A stretch of DNA of 64,000 bases, taken from Caulobacterales bacterium. Its GTDB lineage: Bacteria; Pseudomonadota; Alphaproteobacteria; Caulobacterales; Aquidulcibacteraceae. Positions 41,557 to 51,395 of the stretch are shown piece after piece. The notes under the pieces are model-generated. The model searched no databases, was not told the DNA's origin, and saw only the letters and a list, made by a program, of their open reading frames with translations. The translations under genes were made by a program, and so were the position numbers. The stretch is taken from assembly GCA_017303355.1 (NCBI GenBank), contig JAFLCU010000009.1, positions 1 to 64,000 of the forward strand, read 5' to 3'. Position 1 is the stretch's first letter; each line of letters starts with the position of its first letter.

Positions 41557-43842
41557 TCAGCGTCGACGCTTGCCGCGCTTGGCGTCGCGATCGCGGAAAC
41601 CGCCGCGGCCTTGGCGGCTCACGCGCGATTTGCGCCAGCCGGGGATCGCTTCGAGCGGATCGCTGAGCACGGTGAAAAGCAAGCCGCCGCTGATCGGCGT
41701 CGCTTCATCCAAGCGCACCTCGACGCGCATGCCGAGCGGGAAGCGTTGGCCGGTTTGTTCGCCGACGAGCGCGTGCGCGGCTTCATCATGCACCCAGCGT
41801 TCGTTGCCGAGCGTGGAGATGGGCGCGAGGCCATCGGCTTGGGTTTCGTCCAGGCGAATGAAGAGGCCGAAGCGGGTGACGCCGGTGACGCGCCCTTCAA
41901 AAGTATTGCCGACGCGATCGGCGAGGAAGGCGGAGATGTAGCGCGCGGTGGCGTCGCGCTCGGCCGCCATCGATTTGCGCTCCATCTCGCTGATGTGCTC
42001 GGCGGTTTCGACGTGGCGACCTTCTTCCTGATCGGTGGCGCCGTCATCGCCAAGTTTCAATGCCTTGATCAGGGCGCGGTGGATGGTGACGTCGGCGTAG
42101 CGGCGGATGGGCGAGGTGAAATGCGAATAGCGCGCGAGGTTCAAACCGAAGTGGCCGATGTTGTCGGGCGAATAGACGGCCTGTGATTGGGTGCGCAGCA
42201 CGACCTCGTTGATGATGTCCTTGTTGGGCGATTGCTCGGCCAGGTGCAGGATGCGGTTGAAGCGCGCGGCGGTGACGTTCTGACCTTTGGTCCAGCTCAT
42301 CTCGACCGTTGGCAGGAAGTCCGAGAGCGCCGCGATCTTCTCGTCGCTGGGGCGATCGTGGACGCGATAGATTTGCGGCCGGTTCTTCTGCTCCAACGTC
42401 TCGGCGGCGCAGACATTGGCCTGGATCATGAATTCTTCGATCAGCTTGTGCGCATCGAAGCGCTCGCGCCGCTTCACGCCGGCGACCTTGCCGTCCTTGA
42501 AAATGATCTTGTGCTCGGGCGCGTCGATCTCCAGCGGCTGACGCTTCTGCCGGCCCGCCCACACGCACGCATACGCAGCCCAGAGCGGCCTCAGGATCGG
42601 CTCCAGCAGCGGCTGCGTCTTATCGTTCGGCTTGCCGTCGATCGCGGCTTGGGCTTGTTCGTACGAAAGCTTCGCCGCCGAGCGCATCAGGCCGCGCACG
42701 AATTTGTGGCGGAGCTTATGGCCGTCGCTGTTGAACACCATTTCCACGGCGAGGCAGGCGCGCTCTTCATGTTCCCGCAGTGAGCAGAGATCGGCCGAGA
42801 GCGACTCGGGCAGCATTGGCGCCACGCGATCGGGGAAGTACGTGGAGTTCGCCCGCCGCCACGCCCCGCGATCGAGCGGCGAACCCGGCTGCACGTAAGC
42901 GGCGACATCCGCGATCGCAACCCAAACGCGCCAGCCGCCTTTGTTCTTCTCGTCCGTGTCGAGCGACGCATAGACAGCGTCATCGTGATCGCGCGCGTCT
43001 TCGGGGTCGATGGTGATGAGCGGCACGTCGCGTAGATCGGTGCGGCCTTTGAGTGTGGGCTTTTGCGCGGCGTTCGCTTGCGCTTCTTCTTCCGGCGAGA
43101 AGCCTTCGCTGATGCCGTGCGTGTGCATGGCGAGGATCGAGGCGGCGCGCGGATCGCGTTCGCTGCCGACCACCTCGCGGATCAGTCCGAATTTCGGCCC
43201 GTGCGCGCGGTCGCGGCCGGAGACGCGGACCTCGGCGAAGACGAGGTCGCCGTCCTTGGCCTCGCCCACGTGCGCGGCTTCGATCACGAGCGGATGGCGC
43301 GCCTTGCGGTCGGCGGGTTCGACGCGGCCGCCGCCGAATCTGGCGCGCGGATCTTTGTTGGCGCGATAGACGCCGAGGATGCGATGCGCGCTTTGGCCGA
43401 GGCGCTTGACGACGCGGGCGACGAATTCGCCGCCCTCTTCGCGCGCGAGACGCGCGAGCACGCGGTCGCCGATTCCTATCGCCGCTTCACCACGCATGCG
43501 GCGTGCTTCGCCGGGGGCCAAGCGAACGCGTGGGCCGAAATAGCCGTCTGGCCCGCGCATGCGTGCGATCAGTTCGCCGTCATGGTCGCGGTCGATAATG
43601 TCCATCACGCCGGACTCTGGAAGCGCATTGGCGTCGGCGTAAGATTTGCGCCCGCTGCGGCCGAGCGCGCCTTCTTCTTCCAGTTCGCGCAAGATGTGGC
43701 GGAGTTCTTTCTTCTGCTCGGGGCCAATGCCCAATTCATGCGCGATGTCACGCTTCTGCGCCTTGCCGCCGGATTTGCGGATCGCCGCAAGCACGCGCTC
43801 GCGGGTGAGGGGCTCGGGGGCTGGTGGTCGATTCTTCGCCAT
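41557..43842 (-). CDS. rnr: Ribonuclease R
   Basis: The protein has 761 residues. The N-terminal winged helix (LTRERVLAAIRKSGGKAQKRDIAHELGIG) is followed by cold-shock domains and the RNB catalytic domain with ITIDPEDARDHDDAVYA (metal Asp cluster). IPRVHDRPSDEK-like RIYRVHDRP, SHFTSPIRRYADVTIHRALI, an S1 domain (FEGRVTGVTRFGLFIRLDETQADGLAPI) and a basic Arg/Lys tail complete it. It is a processive 3'-5' exoribonuclease. The frame is open 414 nt further upstream, but that part overlaps the next gene antisense and is not protein-like, so 43842 is used. Confidence 0.94.
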   Translation of the reverse strand: MAKNRPPAPEPLTRERVLAAIRKSGGKAQKRDIAHELGIGPEQKKELRHILRELEEEGALGRSGRKSYADANALPESGVMDIIDRDHDGELIARMRGPDGYFGPRVRLAPGEARRMRGEAAIGIGDRVLARLAREEGGEFVARVVKRLGQSAHRILGVYRANKDPRARFGGGRVEPADRKARHPLVIEAAHVGEAKDGDLVFAEVRVSGRDRAHGPKFGLIREVVGSERDPRAASILAMHTHGISEGFSPEEEAQANAAQKPTLKGRTDLRDVPLITIDPEDARDHDDAVYASLDTDEKNKGGWRVWVAIADVAAYVQPGSPLDRGAWRRANSTYFPDRVAPMLPESLSADLCSLREHEERACLAVEMVFNSDGHKLRHKFVRGLMRSAAKLSYEQAQAAIDGKPNDKTQPLLEPILRPLWAAYACVWAGRQKRQPLEIDAPEHKIIFKDGKVAGVKRRERFDAHKLIEEFMIQANVCAAETLEQKNRPQIYRVHDRPSDEKIAALSDFLPTVEMSWTKGQNVTAARFNRILHLAEQSPNKDIINEVVLRTQSQAVYSPDNIGHFGLNLARYSHFTSPIRRYADVTIHRALIKALKLGDDGATDQEEGRHVETAEHISEMERKSMAAERDATARYISAFLADRVGNTFEGRVTGVTRFGLFIRLDETQADGLAPISTLGNERWVHDEAAHALVGEQTGQRFPLGMRVEVRLDEATPISGGLLFTVLSDPLEAIPGWRKSRVSRQGRGGFRDRDAKRGKRRR

Positions 43843-43900
43843 GGACGCAATGTGGCGCCTATCCACAGCGAGTGGGAGGGGGTGCGCGCGAATGCGGCGC

Positions 43901-44629
43901 TTAGTTATCGCTGTTGCGGGCGTCGAAGGTGCGGTTGAGGTCGGCAGCTTCGAACAAGGCCCATGTGTCGTCTTCCAAATAGGCGCAGCGCGGGGTTTGT
44001 TCGACCAGGCAACGCTCGGCCACGGCTTGGCGCAGAGCCTGCCAGCGCGCACGCGCTGCGTCGGTGTCGATGTCTGCGCGCCGGCCAACGTGAATGATGT
44101 AGGGCTGGCTGCCGACTGTGATGGCGCCATAGCCTGTCCGAGGAATGTCACAAAACATCGTTTGGCCCATCGACTCGGCGGTGACGTTCCATTCAGGGCA
44201 GCCTGCAGCGCGCGCCGTGCTGAGTCGTTCGATGTATTGCGCGCGTAGGCCGCCATTCATGGGAAGCTGAATGTCGTGGATGACGCGTTGCATGAAGCGT
44301 CCGCGCGGGAACTCCGGCGTGACGACCCAGCAGCGGACAACGCTGATCGGCCAATAGCCGCGTCCTGGGCCAGCGCGGTCATGTACTGGCGGCAGCCGCA
44401 GCACGACGCTGCCATCGGCGCCGGCGCGGTGTTCGCTCGGATCGTCGATGCGGCCGCACCATTGCGCGCCCGGCGGACCGACCACGGTGATGACTTGCTG
44501 TACGATCGTGTGCGGCTGCGGAAACGCGCCAATATCGTTGCGCTGCGAATAGCCCGCGACCGGATCCGGCGCGCTGGCGCACGCAGTAAGGAATAAGAGC
44601 GCGAAGGCGGCGAGCGCTCGGATCGACAT
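43901..44629 (-). CDS. Putative lipoprotein of unknown function
   Basis: The protein has 242 residues. The N-terminus MSIRALAAFALLFLTACASAP has a lipobox (LTAC). The mature part has several cysteines, RCWVVTPEFPRGRFMQRVIHD and YGAITVGSQPYIIHVGRRAD. No known family is recognised. It lies between topA and rnr on the same strand and may be attached to the outer membrane. Confidence 0.7.
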   Translation of the reverse strand: MSIRALAAFALLFLTACASAPDPVAGYSQRNDIGAFPQPHTIVQQVITVVGPPGAQWCGRIDDPSEHRAGADGSVVLRLPPVHDRAGPGRGYWPISVVRCWVVTPEFPRGRFMQRVIHDIQLPMNGGLRAQYIERLSTARAAGCPEWNVTAESMGQTMFCDIPRTGYGAITVGSQPYIIHVGRRADIDTDAARARWQALRQAVAERCLVEQTPRCAYLEDDTWALFEAADLNRTFDARNSDN

Positions 44630-44650
44630 CTTCCACCCCCACCGTTTCTC

Positions 44651-47317
44651 TTACGCCTTCTTCGTCGCCTTCTTGGCTGGCGTTTTCTTTGCCGTGGCTT
44701 TCTTCGCCGGCGCTTTTTTCGCTGCCGCCTTCTTCGGTGCAGCTTCCTTCTTCACCGCTTCCTTTTTCGGCGCAGCCGCCTTCTTCGCGGGCGCTTTCTT
44801 TTTCTTTTTGCCGCCGCCGGCTTCGGCGCGGGCCGCTAGGAGGGCGAGCGCTTCGTCGAAGGTGACGTCTTCCGGCTTCTTTTCCTTCGGCACGTTGGCG
44901 TTGGTTTCGCCATCATTGATGTAGGGGCCGTAGCGACCGCTCAGCACGCGCACCGGCTTGCCCGTGACGGGGCTTTCGCCAAGCTCTTTCAACGGCGCGG
45001 GCGCCGCGCGGCCGAAGCGGCCTTTGCCGCCGCCGGCTTTCTTTTCTTCGATCAGAGCGACCGCGCGGTTCATTTGAATTTCGTGCACGTCGTCGGCGCC
45101 GGGCAGGTTCACATAGAGATTGCCCATTTTGATGTACGGCCCGAAGCGGCCAATATTGGCGACGATCAATTCGTTCTCGCTCGGGTGCATGCCAATTTCA
45201 CGCGGCAGCGAGAGCAATTTGATCGCGGTTTCGAGTTCGACATCCGTCGGCGAGCGGCCCTTCGGCACGCTGGCGCGCTTGGGCTTATCCGGATCGCTCG
45301 GGTTCGGCGTTTCGAAATAGGCGCCGAAGCGGCCGTTCTTCAACACGACCGGGCCGTTAGGGCCTTCGCCGATGATGAGACCGTCCGACGGAATGGCTTG
45401 TTCGGCGTCTTCGCTGCCGGCGAGTTGGCGCGTGTATTTGCACGGCGGCTCGCCATTGTAATTAGAGCAACCAACGAACGCGCCGAACTTGCCGAGGCGC
45501 AGCGACAGTTGGCCGACGCCGCAGAGCGGGCAGGTGCGCGGATCGGAGCCGTCTTCCTTCGCCGGGAAGATGTGCGGACCCATCACCTCGTTCAACGTGT
45601 CGAGCACTTGGGTGATGCGCAGATCGCCCGTGTCGGCGATGGCGCCGTTAAAATCTTTCCAGAAGTCGCGCATCAGCGCCTTCCAATTGAGATTGCCGGC
45701 GCTGACTTCGTCGAGCTTCTCTTCGAGATCTGCGGTGAAATCGTATTCGACATATTTGCCGAAGAAGTTTTCGAGGAAGGCGATGACGATGCGGCCGCGA
45801 TCATCCGGGATGAAGCGGTTCTTATCCATCGTGACGTAATTGCGCTCGCGCAGCTTCTCGAGGATCGCCGCATAGGTAGAAGGCCGGCCGATGCCGAGTT
45901 CTTCGAGCTTCTTGACGAGCGACGCTTCGGAATAACGCGGCGGCGGTTCGGTGAAGTGCTGGTCGGCCTTCACGTCCTCGACCTTCACGCTCTCGCCTTG
46001 CTTGAGCTGCGGCAGGCGACGGTTTTCTTCGTCTTCCTCGTCGTCGCGGCCTTCTTGATAGAGCTTCAAGAAGCCGTCGAAGAGGATGACTTGGCCGGTG
46101 GCGCGGAGTTCGACCTTGCCGGTCGGCTCGGTGAAATCGACGCTGGTGCGCTCAAGCGAAGCGGCTTCCATTTGGCTGGCGACGGCGCGCTTCCAGATCA
46201 GATCATAGAGCTTCGCTTGATCGCCATCGAGGCTGAGTTGTTGCGGCGTGTTCGACGGATCGGTCGGGCGGATCGCTTCGTGCGCTTCCTGCGCGTTCTT
46301 GATCTTCGAGGCATATTTACGCGGCTCGGCGGGCACGTAATTGGCGCCCATCTGTTTGCCGATGGCGGTGCGCAATTCGCGGATCGCGCCTTCGTCCATG
46401 CTGACGCCATCGGTCCGCATGTAAGTGATGTGGCCGGCTTCGTAGAGGCGCTGTGCGGTCTGCATTGTACGCGAGGCGTTGAAGCCGAGCTTGCGCGCGG
46501 CTTCCTGCTGCATCGTCGAGGTCGTGAACGGCGGCGGCGGATTGCGCTTGGTCGGCTTGGCTTCGACGGCGCTGACAATGAACTTGCCGGCCTTGATCGC
46601 GTCGCGCGCGGCGAACGCGGTGGCTTGATTTTCGATGTCGAGGCGCTTCAGCTTCTTGCCTTCGAACGCCGAGAGGCGCGCGCTGAAGCTTTCGCCGCGC
46701 GGGCTCCGCAGTGCTGCGTCGACGGACCAATATTCTTGTGGGCGGAAGCGTTCGATTTCGACTTCGCGATCGACGATGATGCGCAGCGCCACCGATTGCA
46801 CGCGGCCGGCCGAGCGCGAGCCCGGCAGCTTGCGCCACAGCACCGGCGAGAGGCCGAAGCCGACGAGATAATCGAGCGCGCGGCGGGCCAGATAAGCGTC
46901 CACCAATTCCATGTCGATGTCGCGCGGGGCGGCCATGGCGGCTTGCACGGCGGGCTTGGTAATGGCGTTGAAGGTGACGCGCTTTACCGTCTTGCCTTTC
47001 AGCGCCTTCTTTTGATTGAGCGCCTCCAGCACGTGCCAGGAAATAGCTTCGCCTTCGCGATCAGGGTCGGTGGCGAGGATCAGATTGTCGGCGTTCTTCA
47101 GGGCGTCGGCGATGTCCTTCACGCGCTGGCGGGACTTGGTGTCGATCTCCCAATCCATCGCGAAATCTTCGTCCGGCTTCACCGAACCGTCCTTCGGCGG
47201 CAGGTCGCGGATGTGGCCGTACGAGGCGAGGACCTTATAGTCCGAGCCCAAATACTTGTTGATTGTCTTGGCCTTAGCCGGGGACTCAACGACGACGACG
47301 TTCATGTTGGCAGGCAT
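44651..47317 (-). CDS. topA: DNA topoisomerase I, type IA
   Basis: The protein has 888 residues. The Toprim domain (MNVVVVESPAKAKTINKYLG; LATDPDREGEAISWHV) is followed by the gate domain with the active-site Tyr in HITYMRTDGVSMDEGAI. C-terminal zinc/topo repeats include CPLCGVGQLSLRLGKFGAFVGCSNYNGEPPCKYTRQL. The last ~50 residues are an alternating Lys/Ala/Pro tail like histone H1 or AlgP, seen in other high-GC bacteria. It relaxes negative supercoils. An alternative start is the ATG at 47305, 4 codons downstream. Confidence 0.96.
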   Translation of the reverse strand: MPANMNVVVVESPAKAKTINKYLGSDYKVLASYGHIRDLPPKDGSVKPDEDFAMDWEIDTKSRQRVKDIADALKNADNLILATDPDREGEAISWHVLEALNQKKALKGKTVKRVTFNAITKPAVQAAMAAPRDIDMELVDAYLARRALDYLVGFGLSPVLWRKLPGSRSAGRVQSVALRIIVDREVEIERFRPQEYWSVDAALRSPRGESFSARLSAFEGKKLKRLDIENQATAFAARDAIKAGKFIVSAVEAKPTKRNPPPPFTTSTMQQEAARKLGFNASRTMQTAQRLYEAGHITYMRTDGVSMDEGAIRELRTAIGKQMGANYVPAEPRKYASKIKNAQEAHEAIRPTDPSNTPQQLSLDGDQAKLYDLIWKRAVASQMEAASLERTSVDFTEPTGKVELRATGQVILFDGFLKLYQEGRDDEEDEENRRLPQLKQGESVKVEDVKADQHFTEPPPRYSEASLVKKLEELGIGRPSTYAAILEKLRERNYVTMDKNRFIPDDRGRIVIAFLENFFGKYVEYDFTADLEEKLDEVSAGNLNWKALMRDFWKDFNGAIADTGDLRITQVLDTLNEVMGPHIFPAKEDGSDPRTCPLCGVGQLSLRLGKFGAFVGCSNYNGEPPCKYTRQLAGSEDAEQAIPSDGLIIGEGPNGPVVLKNGRFGAYFETPNPSDPDKPKRASVPKGRSPTDVELETAIKLLSLPREIGMHPSENELIVANIGRFGPYIKMGNLYVNLPGADDVHEIQMNRAVALIEEKKAGGGKGRFGRAAPAPLKELGESPVTGKPVRVLSGRYGPYINDGETNANVPKEKKPEDVTFDEALALLAARAEAGGGKKKKKAPAKKAAAPKKEAVKKEAAPKKAAAKKAPAKKATAKKTPAKKATKKA

Positions 47318-47530
47318 ACTTTCGGGAAAATCGGGGGCCGAAGCGGGCCGGAAACTGGGGGCGGCGCCGCGCCCTGTCAACGCGTGCGGCGGCGGCGATC
47401 TCTCTGCTTATCCCAAAGCCGGGCTAATTTTTCTTTGCCAAACAGCCGGTTGGCCAATTGCTGTGCGACAGTGGAAAACGCGGTGCGGCGGCGCATGGAC
47501 AACTATAGGTTGCGGGCCTAGGTTTGCCGC

Positions 47531-47725
47531 ATGAGCGAGAACTATGACGACGGCGGCCCGCCCACCCAGTGGGACGTGGCGGTTTATGTACGGGACATGG
47601 CGACGGAGCTGGCGGCGATGTCGCGGCTGGCGGGGCTGACGCAGGTGGCGTTGGCGCTGGATCTGACCCTGATCGCGGCCAGTGCGGCGCTTCAGGAGAA
47701 CGCCGCGGCCGAGGACGCCGCGTAG
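47531..47725 (+). CDS. Small conserved-looking protein, 64 residues
   Basis: The sequence MSENYDDGGPPTQWDVAVYVRDMATELAAMSRLAGLTQVALALDL is acidic at the start, then amphipathic helices. It resembles short helical proteins annotated in Caulobacterales, but I cannot name a family. It is divergent from topA, and its last 34 nt overlap the end of the convergent dprA gene. Confidence 0.55.
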   Translation: MSENYDDGGPPTQWDVAVYVRDMATELAAMSRLAGLTQVALALDLTLIAASAALQENAAAEDAA

Positions 47726-48786
47726 CCGCCCGGCAAGGACGCGGCGCGACCATTGAGTTCGAGTTCCGTAAGTGCGGCGGCGACCGCGCCGGCTGGCGCT
47801 TCGACCAGGCGCGCGATGTCGTTCACATGAATGGGCGTGGGCGAAAGCAGATCGAGGATTTGCTTTTGCAGTTTCGTCGATGGCGGCGGCGCTTCCGTGG
47901 CGTCGAACAGCGAGCCGGCCGAGAGCGGGCGAAGCGGCGGTGCGCTCTCGCCGAGTGCGGCGATCACGTCCTCCGCGTTTTCGATCAGCGTGGCGCCCTG
48001 TTTGATGAGCGCGTTCGAACCACGCGCGCGCGGATCGAGCGGCGAACCGGGCGCGGCCATCACGTCGCGGCCCTGATCGGCGGCGGCGCGCGCTGTAATG
48101 AGCGAGCCCGAGCGTAGCGCGGCCTCGATGACGATCACGGCGCGGGATACGCCGGAGATGATGGCGTTGCGGCGTGGAAAGTCGCGGGCGCGGGCGATTG
48201 TGCCGAGCGGGGCTTCGGTGATCACGGCGCCGCGCTCGCAAATGGCTTCGTGCAGCTTGAGATTCTGCGGGGGGTAGGGATGATCGAGGCCGCCAGCGAG
48301 CACGGCGACCGTGCCGGTGGCGAGTGCGCCCTTATGCGCGGCCGCGTCCATGCCGCGCGCGAGGCCGGAGACGACGGTGTAGCCCGCCGCCCCAAGGTCG
48401 CCGGCCAGGCGCTCCGCGAACATCAACGCCGCGCCCGAGCCTTCGCGCGAACCGACGAGCGCGATCGTCCGCTGCTTCAGCCATTTGGGATCGCCGCGCA
48501 TCGCCAGCAAGGGCGGCGGCGCGTCGAGTTGGGCAAGCAGCGGCGGATAATCCGGTTCGCTTGAAGCGATGAGGCGCGCGCCCATGGCTTCGGCGCGATC
48601 GAGTTCGTCTTCAATGCGCGCGACGGGCGGGGGCGTAAGTTCGCCGATCCGCGGGAGCGCGTCGAGCGCCGTCGCCGCTGTTTTGAAGCGTGCGATCAGG
48701 CGATGAAACGTGAGCGCGCCGACGCGCGGCGTGCGCGCGAGCCGCGCCCAAGCGATCCGCTCTGGGCGCGACAGCGTGCGGCTCAT
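47692..48786 (-). CDS. dprA: DNA processing protein DprA
   Basis: The protein has 364 residues. A helix-hairpin-helix-like N-terminus is followed by the Rossmann-fold DprA domain: [130 protein letters not shown] DprA winged-helix domain ([37 protein letters not shown]) closes it. It loads RecA on incoming ssDNA during transformation. The start at 48786 overlaps the plsY stop (ATGA). Confidence 0.95.
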   Translation of the reverse strand: MSRTLSRPERIAWARLARTPRVGALTFHRLIARFKTAATALDALPRIGELTPPPVARIEDELDRAEAMGARLIASSEPDYPPLLAQLDAPPPLLAMRGDPKWLKQRTIALVGSREGSGAALMFAERLAGDLGAAGYTVVSGLARGMDAAAHKGALATGTVAVLAGGLDHPYPPQNLKLHEAICERGAVITEAPLGTIARARDFPRRNAIISGVSRAVIVIEAALRSGSLITARAAADQGRDVMAAPGSPLDPRARGSNALIKQGATLIENAEDVIAALGESAPPLRPLSAGSLFDATEAPPPSTKLQKQILDLLSPTPIHVNDIARLVEAPAGAVAAALTELELNGRAASLPGGYAASSAAAFS

Positions 48787-49475
48787 GCTTCCGGCGAAGG
48801 TTCTGGCGCGACGGGCGCGGTCGGCGCGTCGGCGAGGGCTGGCGCTTCTTCTTTCTTGGCGCCGATCTTCGGCTCCGTGCCGGCGCGCAGGCGCGCGATG
48901 TTGGCGCGATGCGTCCAGAAGACGAGGGCCGTGAGCACGGCGGTGAATACCATGGTGGCGATGTCGGGCGCCACGCCGCCGATCGCCGTGATGGTCGCGA
49001 CAAGCGCGGCGCAAAGGGCCGCGAGCGATGAATAGCGAGACAGCGTGGCCACTGCGAGCCAAGTTACGCCAGCGAAGAAAAAGAGTGGCCAGGGGCCGGC
49101 CAGCAATACGCCGAAGAAGGTGGCGACGCCCTTGCCGCCCTTGAAGCCGAGCCACACCGGAAAGCAATGGCCGATAAAGGCCGCGCCGCCGGCGAGAAGG
49201 CCCACTTGCGTCTGCTGCTCGCCGGTGAGGCCGCCCAGATCGGCGGCCGCGCGCGCCAGCAAGAGCGCAAGACCCGCTTTGCCCGCGTCGAGCAGCAGGG
49301 TGGCGAGCGCGATATCCTTGCGGCCGGTGCGCAGCACATTGGTCGCGCCGATATTGCCGGAGCCGATGTCGCGAATGTCGCCGAGCCCGGCGACGCGCGT
49401 GAGGACAAGCCCGAACGGAATCGAGCCGAGGAGGTAGCCGCCAATCGCGGCCAGGATGAAATAAAGCGACAGCAC
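48783..49475 (-). CDS. plsY: Glycerol-3-phosphate acyltransferase PlsY
   Basis: The protein has 230 residues with about five membrane segments. The three PlsY motifs are present: [39 protein letters not shown], then [25 protein letters not shown], then [10 protein letters not shown]. It acylates glycerol-3-phosphate using acyl-phosphate at the inner membrane. The C-terminus carries an unusual cytosolic Ala/Pro/Glu tail (~205-230). It is coupled to dprA by a 4-nt overlap. Confidence 0.95.
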   Translation of the reverse strand: MLSLYFILAAIGGYLLGSIPFGLVLTRVAGLGDIRDIGSGNIGATNVLRTGRKDIALATLLLDAGKAGLALLLARAAADLGGLTGEQQTQVGLLAGGAAFIGHCFPVWLGFKGGKGVATFFGVLLAGPWPLFFFAGVTWLAVATLSRYSSLAALCAALVATITAIGGVAPDIATMVFTAVLTALVFWTHRANIARLRAGTEPKIGAKKEEAPALADAPTAPVAPEPSPEA

Positions 49476-49599
49476 TGGAGCCTCTTTAACAGGGCCGTGC
49501 GCGCCTGTGGAGAGGAGAGTTTGCGTCGCCGAAGCGCCGCGCGCTTCGGAAGGAGGGAGCGCGCGGCTGCCGCCTTCGCTCTTCGAGCTTCAGCGGACA

Positions 49600-49690
49600 T
49601 GCCGCCGCGCATGCGTCGCGGAGCGACGCGCTCCAACCTGCGAAGGCCGGTGCGGGCCAGCGGCGGAGCCGCGCGCTCCAACTTTCGAAG
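49600..49690. repeat. GC-rich dispersed repeat, family 4 copy 1
   Basis: The 294-nt gap 49476-49769 between plsY and the next gene contains no gene. It holds the palindrome-like strings GGAGCGACGCGCTCC (49620-49634) and GCGGCGGAGCCGCGCGCTCC (49660-49679). The latter plus 5 nt recurs in inverted orientation at 55562-55586 with 25 of 25 identical bases. Confidence 0.75.
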
Positions 49691-49769
49691 AGCTGCGCAT
49701 TTCACCGTGCACACTCACCCATCCCCGGATTGGCGCGTCGCGCCGAGTCCGGGGCCAACACACGATAAG

Positions 49770-50102
49770 CTAGCTGCCGCTGCAGCTCACCGGCGCGGCG
49801 CGGCCGACTTCCCATTGGCCGCTTGAGCCGCCGCCTCGGAATCCGTAGCGGCCGTTGGTGTAATAGCCGTCGCTGGCGCGCGGCAGCACCATCGAGGGGC
49901 CGCCGATAATGGCGACGCGGGCGTTGGCGCCTTCGACGTCGACCATCAATTGCGTGCCGTCGCTGCAGCGATAAGCGATCGGGCCGTCGACCGGGATCGG
50001 CGGCGGCAGGCCGTTCGGGCCAGGATCGCCGGGGCCGGGCGGCGGCGGCGTGGCGCAAGCGGCCAGAGCGAGAAGAAGAGCGCTGAGAGCGACGATGCGC
50101 AT
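49770..50102 (-). CDS. MliC-like lipoprotein (putative lysozyme inhibitor fold)
   Basis: The protein has 110 residues. A lipoprotein signal ends in LAACATPPPP with a lipobox. After a proline-rich linker comes IAYRCSDGTQLMVDVEGANARVAIIGGPSMVLPRASDGYYTNGRYGFRGGGSSGQWEVG. The YRC-dG, LP-ASDG..Y and final Cys arrangement resembles the MliC/PliC family of C-type lysozyme inhibitors. The match is at motif level only. Confidence 0.65.
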   Translation of the reverse strand: MRIVALSALLLALAACATPPPPGPGDPGPNGLPPPIPVDGPIAYRCSDGTQLMVDVEGANARVAIIGGPSMVLPRASDGYYTNGRYGFRGGGSSGQWEVGRAAPVSCSGS

Positions 50103-50111
50103 GCGTGCCTC

Positions 50112-51395
50112 CTAGGCGGTGAACGCCGTTTTGCCGGCGATGAATGTTCTTTTCACGACGCCTTGCAGCAATTTGCCGTCGAAGGGCGAATTGTTGGACT
50201 TGGATTTGAGTTTGTCGGAATCGAGTTTGAACGGTGCGCCGACATCGATGAGGATCACGTCGGCGGGCGCGCCCTTGCTCAAGCGGCCTTGCGGCAGATT
50301 GAGGATTTCGGCGGGCTTCAATGTCATCGCGCGGATGAGCGTGCTGAGCGATGCGTCGCCCTTGTGGTGTAGCGTGAGCGCGCCGGCGAGCAAGGTCTCG
50401 AGGCCCACGGCGCCGAACGCGGCTTCTTCGTAAGGCAAGCGCTTCTCTTCAGCGGGCTGAGGATTGTGGCCGGAGACGATCACGTCGATCAAACCCGTGG
50501 CGACCGCGTCAACCAAGGCGCGGCGATCGTCTTCGCCGCGCAGCGGCGGGCTGAGCTTGGCGAAGGAGCGATAGCCGTCGACGTCGTTCTCGTTGAGCAC
50601 GAGGTGATGGACGTTGACGGAGGCGACGGCCTTTACGCCCTTTTCCTTCGCGCGCTTCAGCGCGGGCAGCGTGCGCGCCGCCGAGATCATGTCGAGCAAT
50701 AGGCGCCCGCCCGTGACCTCCGCCAGCGTGAGATCGCGTTCGGCCATGATGCTTTCGGCGATGTCGGGAATGCCGGGGAGCCCCAGGCGCGCGGCGAGTT
50801 CGCCGCCATGCATCACGCCGCCTTCGGCAAGGAACGGATCTTCCGGGCGATTGGCGACAAGCACGCCGAAGGCCGTTGCATAGGAGAGCGCGCGGCGCAG
50901 CACGCGGCTCGACAGGATCGGCTTGTCGCCATTGCTGAACAGCACCGCGCCGGCTTCGGCCATGAGGCCGATCTCGGTCATAAGTTCGCCGTCGAGATGT
51001 TTGGTGAGCGCGGCCGCTGGAAGAATGTGCACGCCGCCGGAGCGATCAACGCCGCGGCGCAATACGAAATCGACCAAGCTCTGATCGTCGATCACGGGGC
51101 TGGTGTTGGGCGTCATCACCATGGTGGTGACGCCGCCCGCGGCCGCGGCGCGGCCAGCGGATTTGAACGTCTCTTTATGCTCGGCGCCTGGTTCGCCGAT
51201 GGTGACGCGCATATCGATGAGGCCGGGCGCGATGTGATGGCCGTCGGCGTCGATGATCTCGGCGCCATCGGGGGCGCTGGAGATGGCGCCCACGTCGAGG
51301 ATCGTGTCGGCGAACAGGATGGCGCCGTCTTCGACCTTGTTCTTGGCAGGGTCGATCAGCTTGGCGTTCTTGATCAGGGTGGGTTTGGTCGTCAC
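50112..51395 (-). CDS. Dihydroorotase-like protein lacking catalytic residues (PyrX/PyrC' type)
   Basis: The protein has 427 residues with the overall dihydroorotase sequence: GLIDMRVTIGEPGAEHKETFKSAGRAAAAGGVTTMVMTPNTSPV and VNVHHLVLNENDVDGYRSFAKLSPPLRGEDDR. The metal ligands of active enzymes are lost: DMRVTI replaces the HxH motif, VLVANRPED replaces VHCED, LLLDMIS replaces the later His strand, and VSGHNPQ lacks the ATDH Asp. This fits the inactive pseudo-dihydroorotases that assemble with aspartate carbamoyltransferase in some bacteria such as Pseudomonas. It overlaps a 48-residue ORF that overlaps pyrB. Confidence 0.88.
   Translation of the reverse strand: MTTKPTLIKNAKLIDPAKNKVEDGAILFADTILDVGAISSAPDGAEIIDADGHHIAPGLIDMRVTIGEPGAEHKETFKSAGRAAAAGGVTTMVMTPNTSPVIDDQSLVDFVLRRGVDRSGGVHILPAAALTKHLDGELMTEIGLMAEAGAVLFSNGDKPILSSRVLRRALSYATAFGVLVANRPEDPFLAEGGVMHGGELAARLGLPGIPDIAESIMAERDLTLAEVTGGRLLLDMISAARTLPALKRAKEKGVKAVASVNVHHLVLNENDVDGYRSFAKLSPPLRGEDDRRALVDAVATGLIDVIVSGHNPQPAEEKRLPYEEAAFGAVGLETLLAGALTLHHKGDASLSTLIRAMTLKPAEILNLPQGRLSKGAPADVILIDVGAPFKLDSDKLKSKSNNSPFDGKLLQGVVKRTFIAGKTAFTA

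Noticed and set aside
43843..44256. N-terminal extension of ribonuclease R by 138 residues
   Set aside because: The extension is antisense to the lipoprotein gene at 43901-44629, has no family similarity, and the Met at 43842 precedes the expected winged helix.
45074..47521. A long open frame (815 codons) on the plus strand across topA
   Set aside because: It is antisense to a clear topoisomerase I gene. Long antisense frames are common in high-GC DNA and the predicted protein has no recognisable motif.
50112..51395. Active dihydroorotase PyrC
   Set aside because: The catalytic metal ligands are replaced at each expected position, so a non-catalytic PyrX-type role is more likely.
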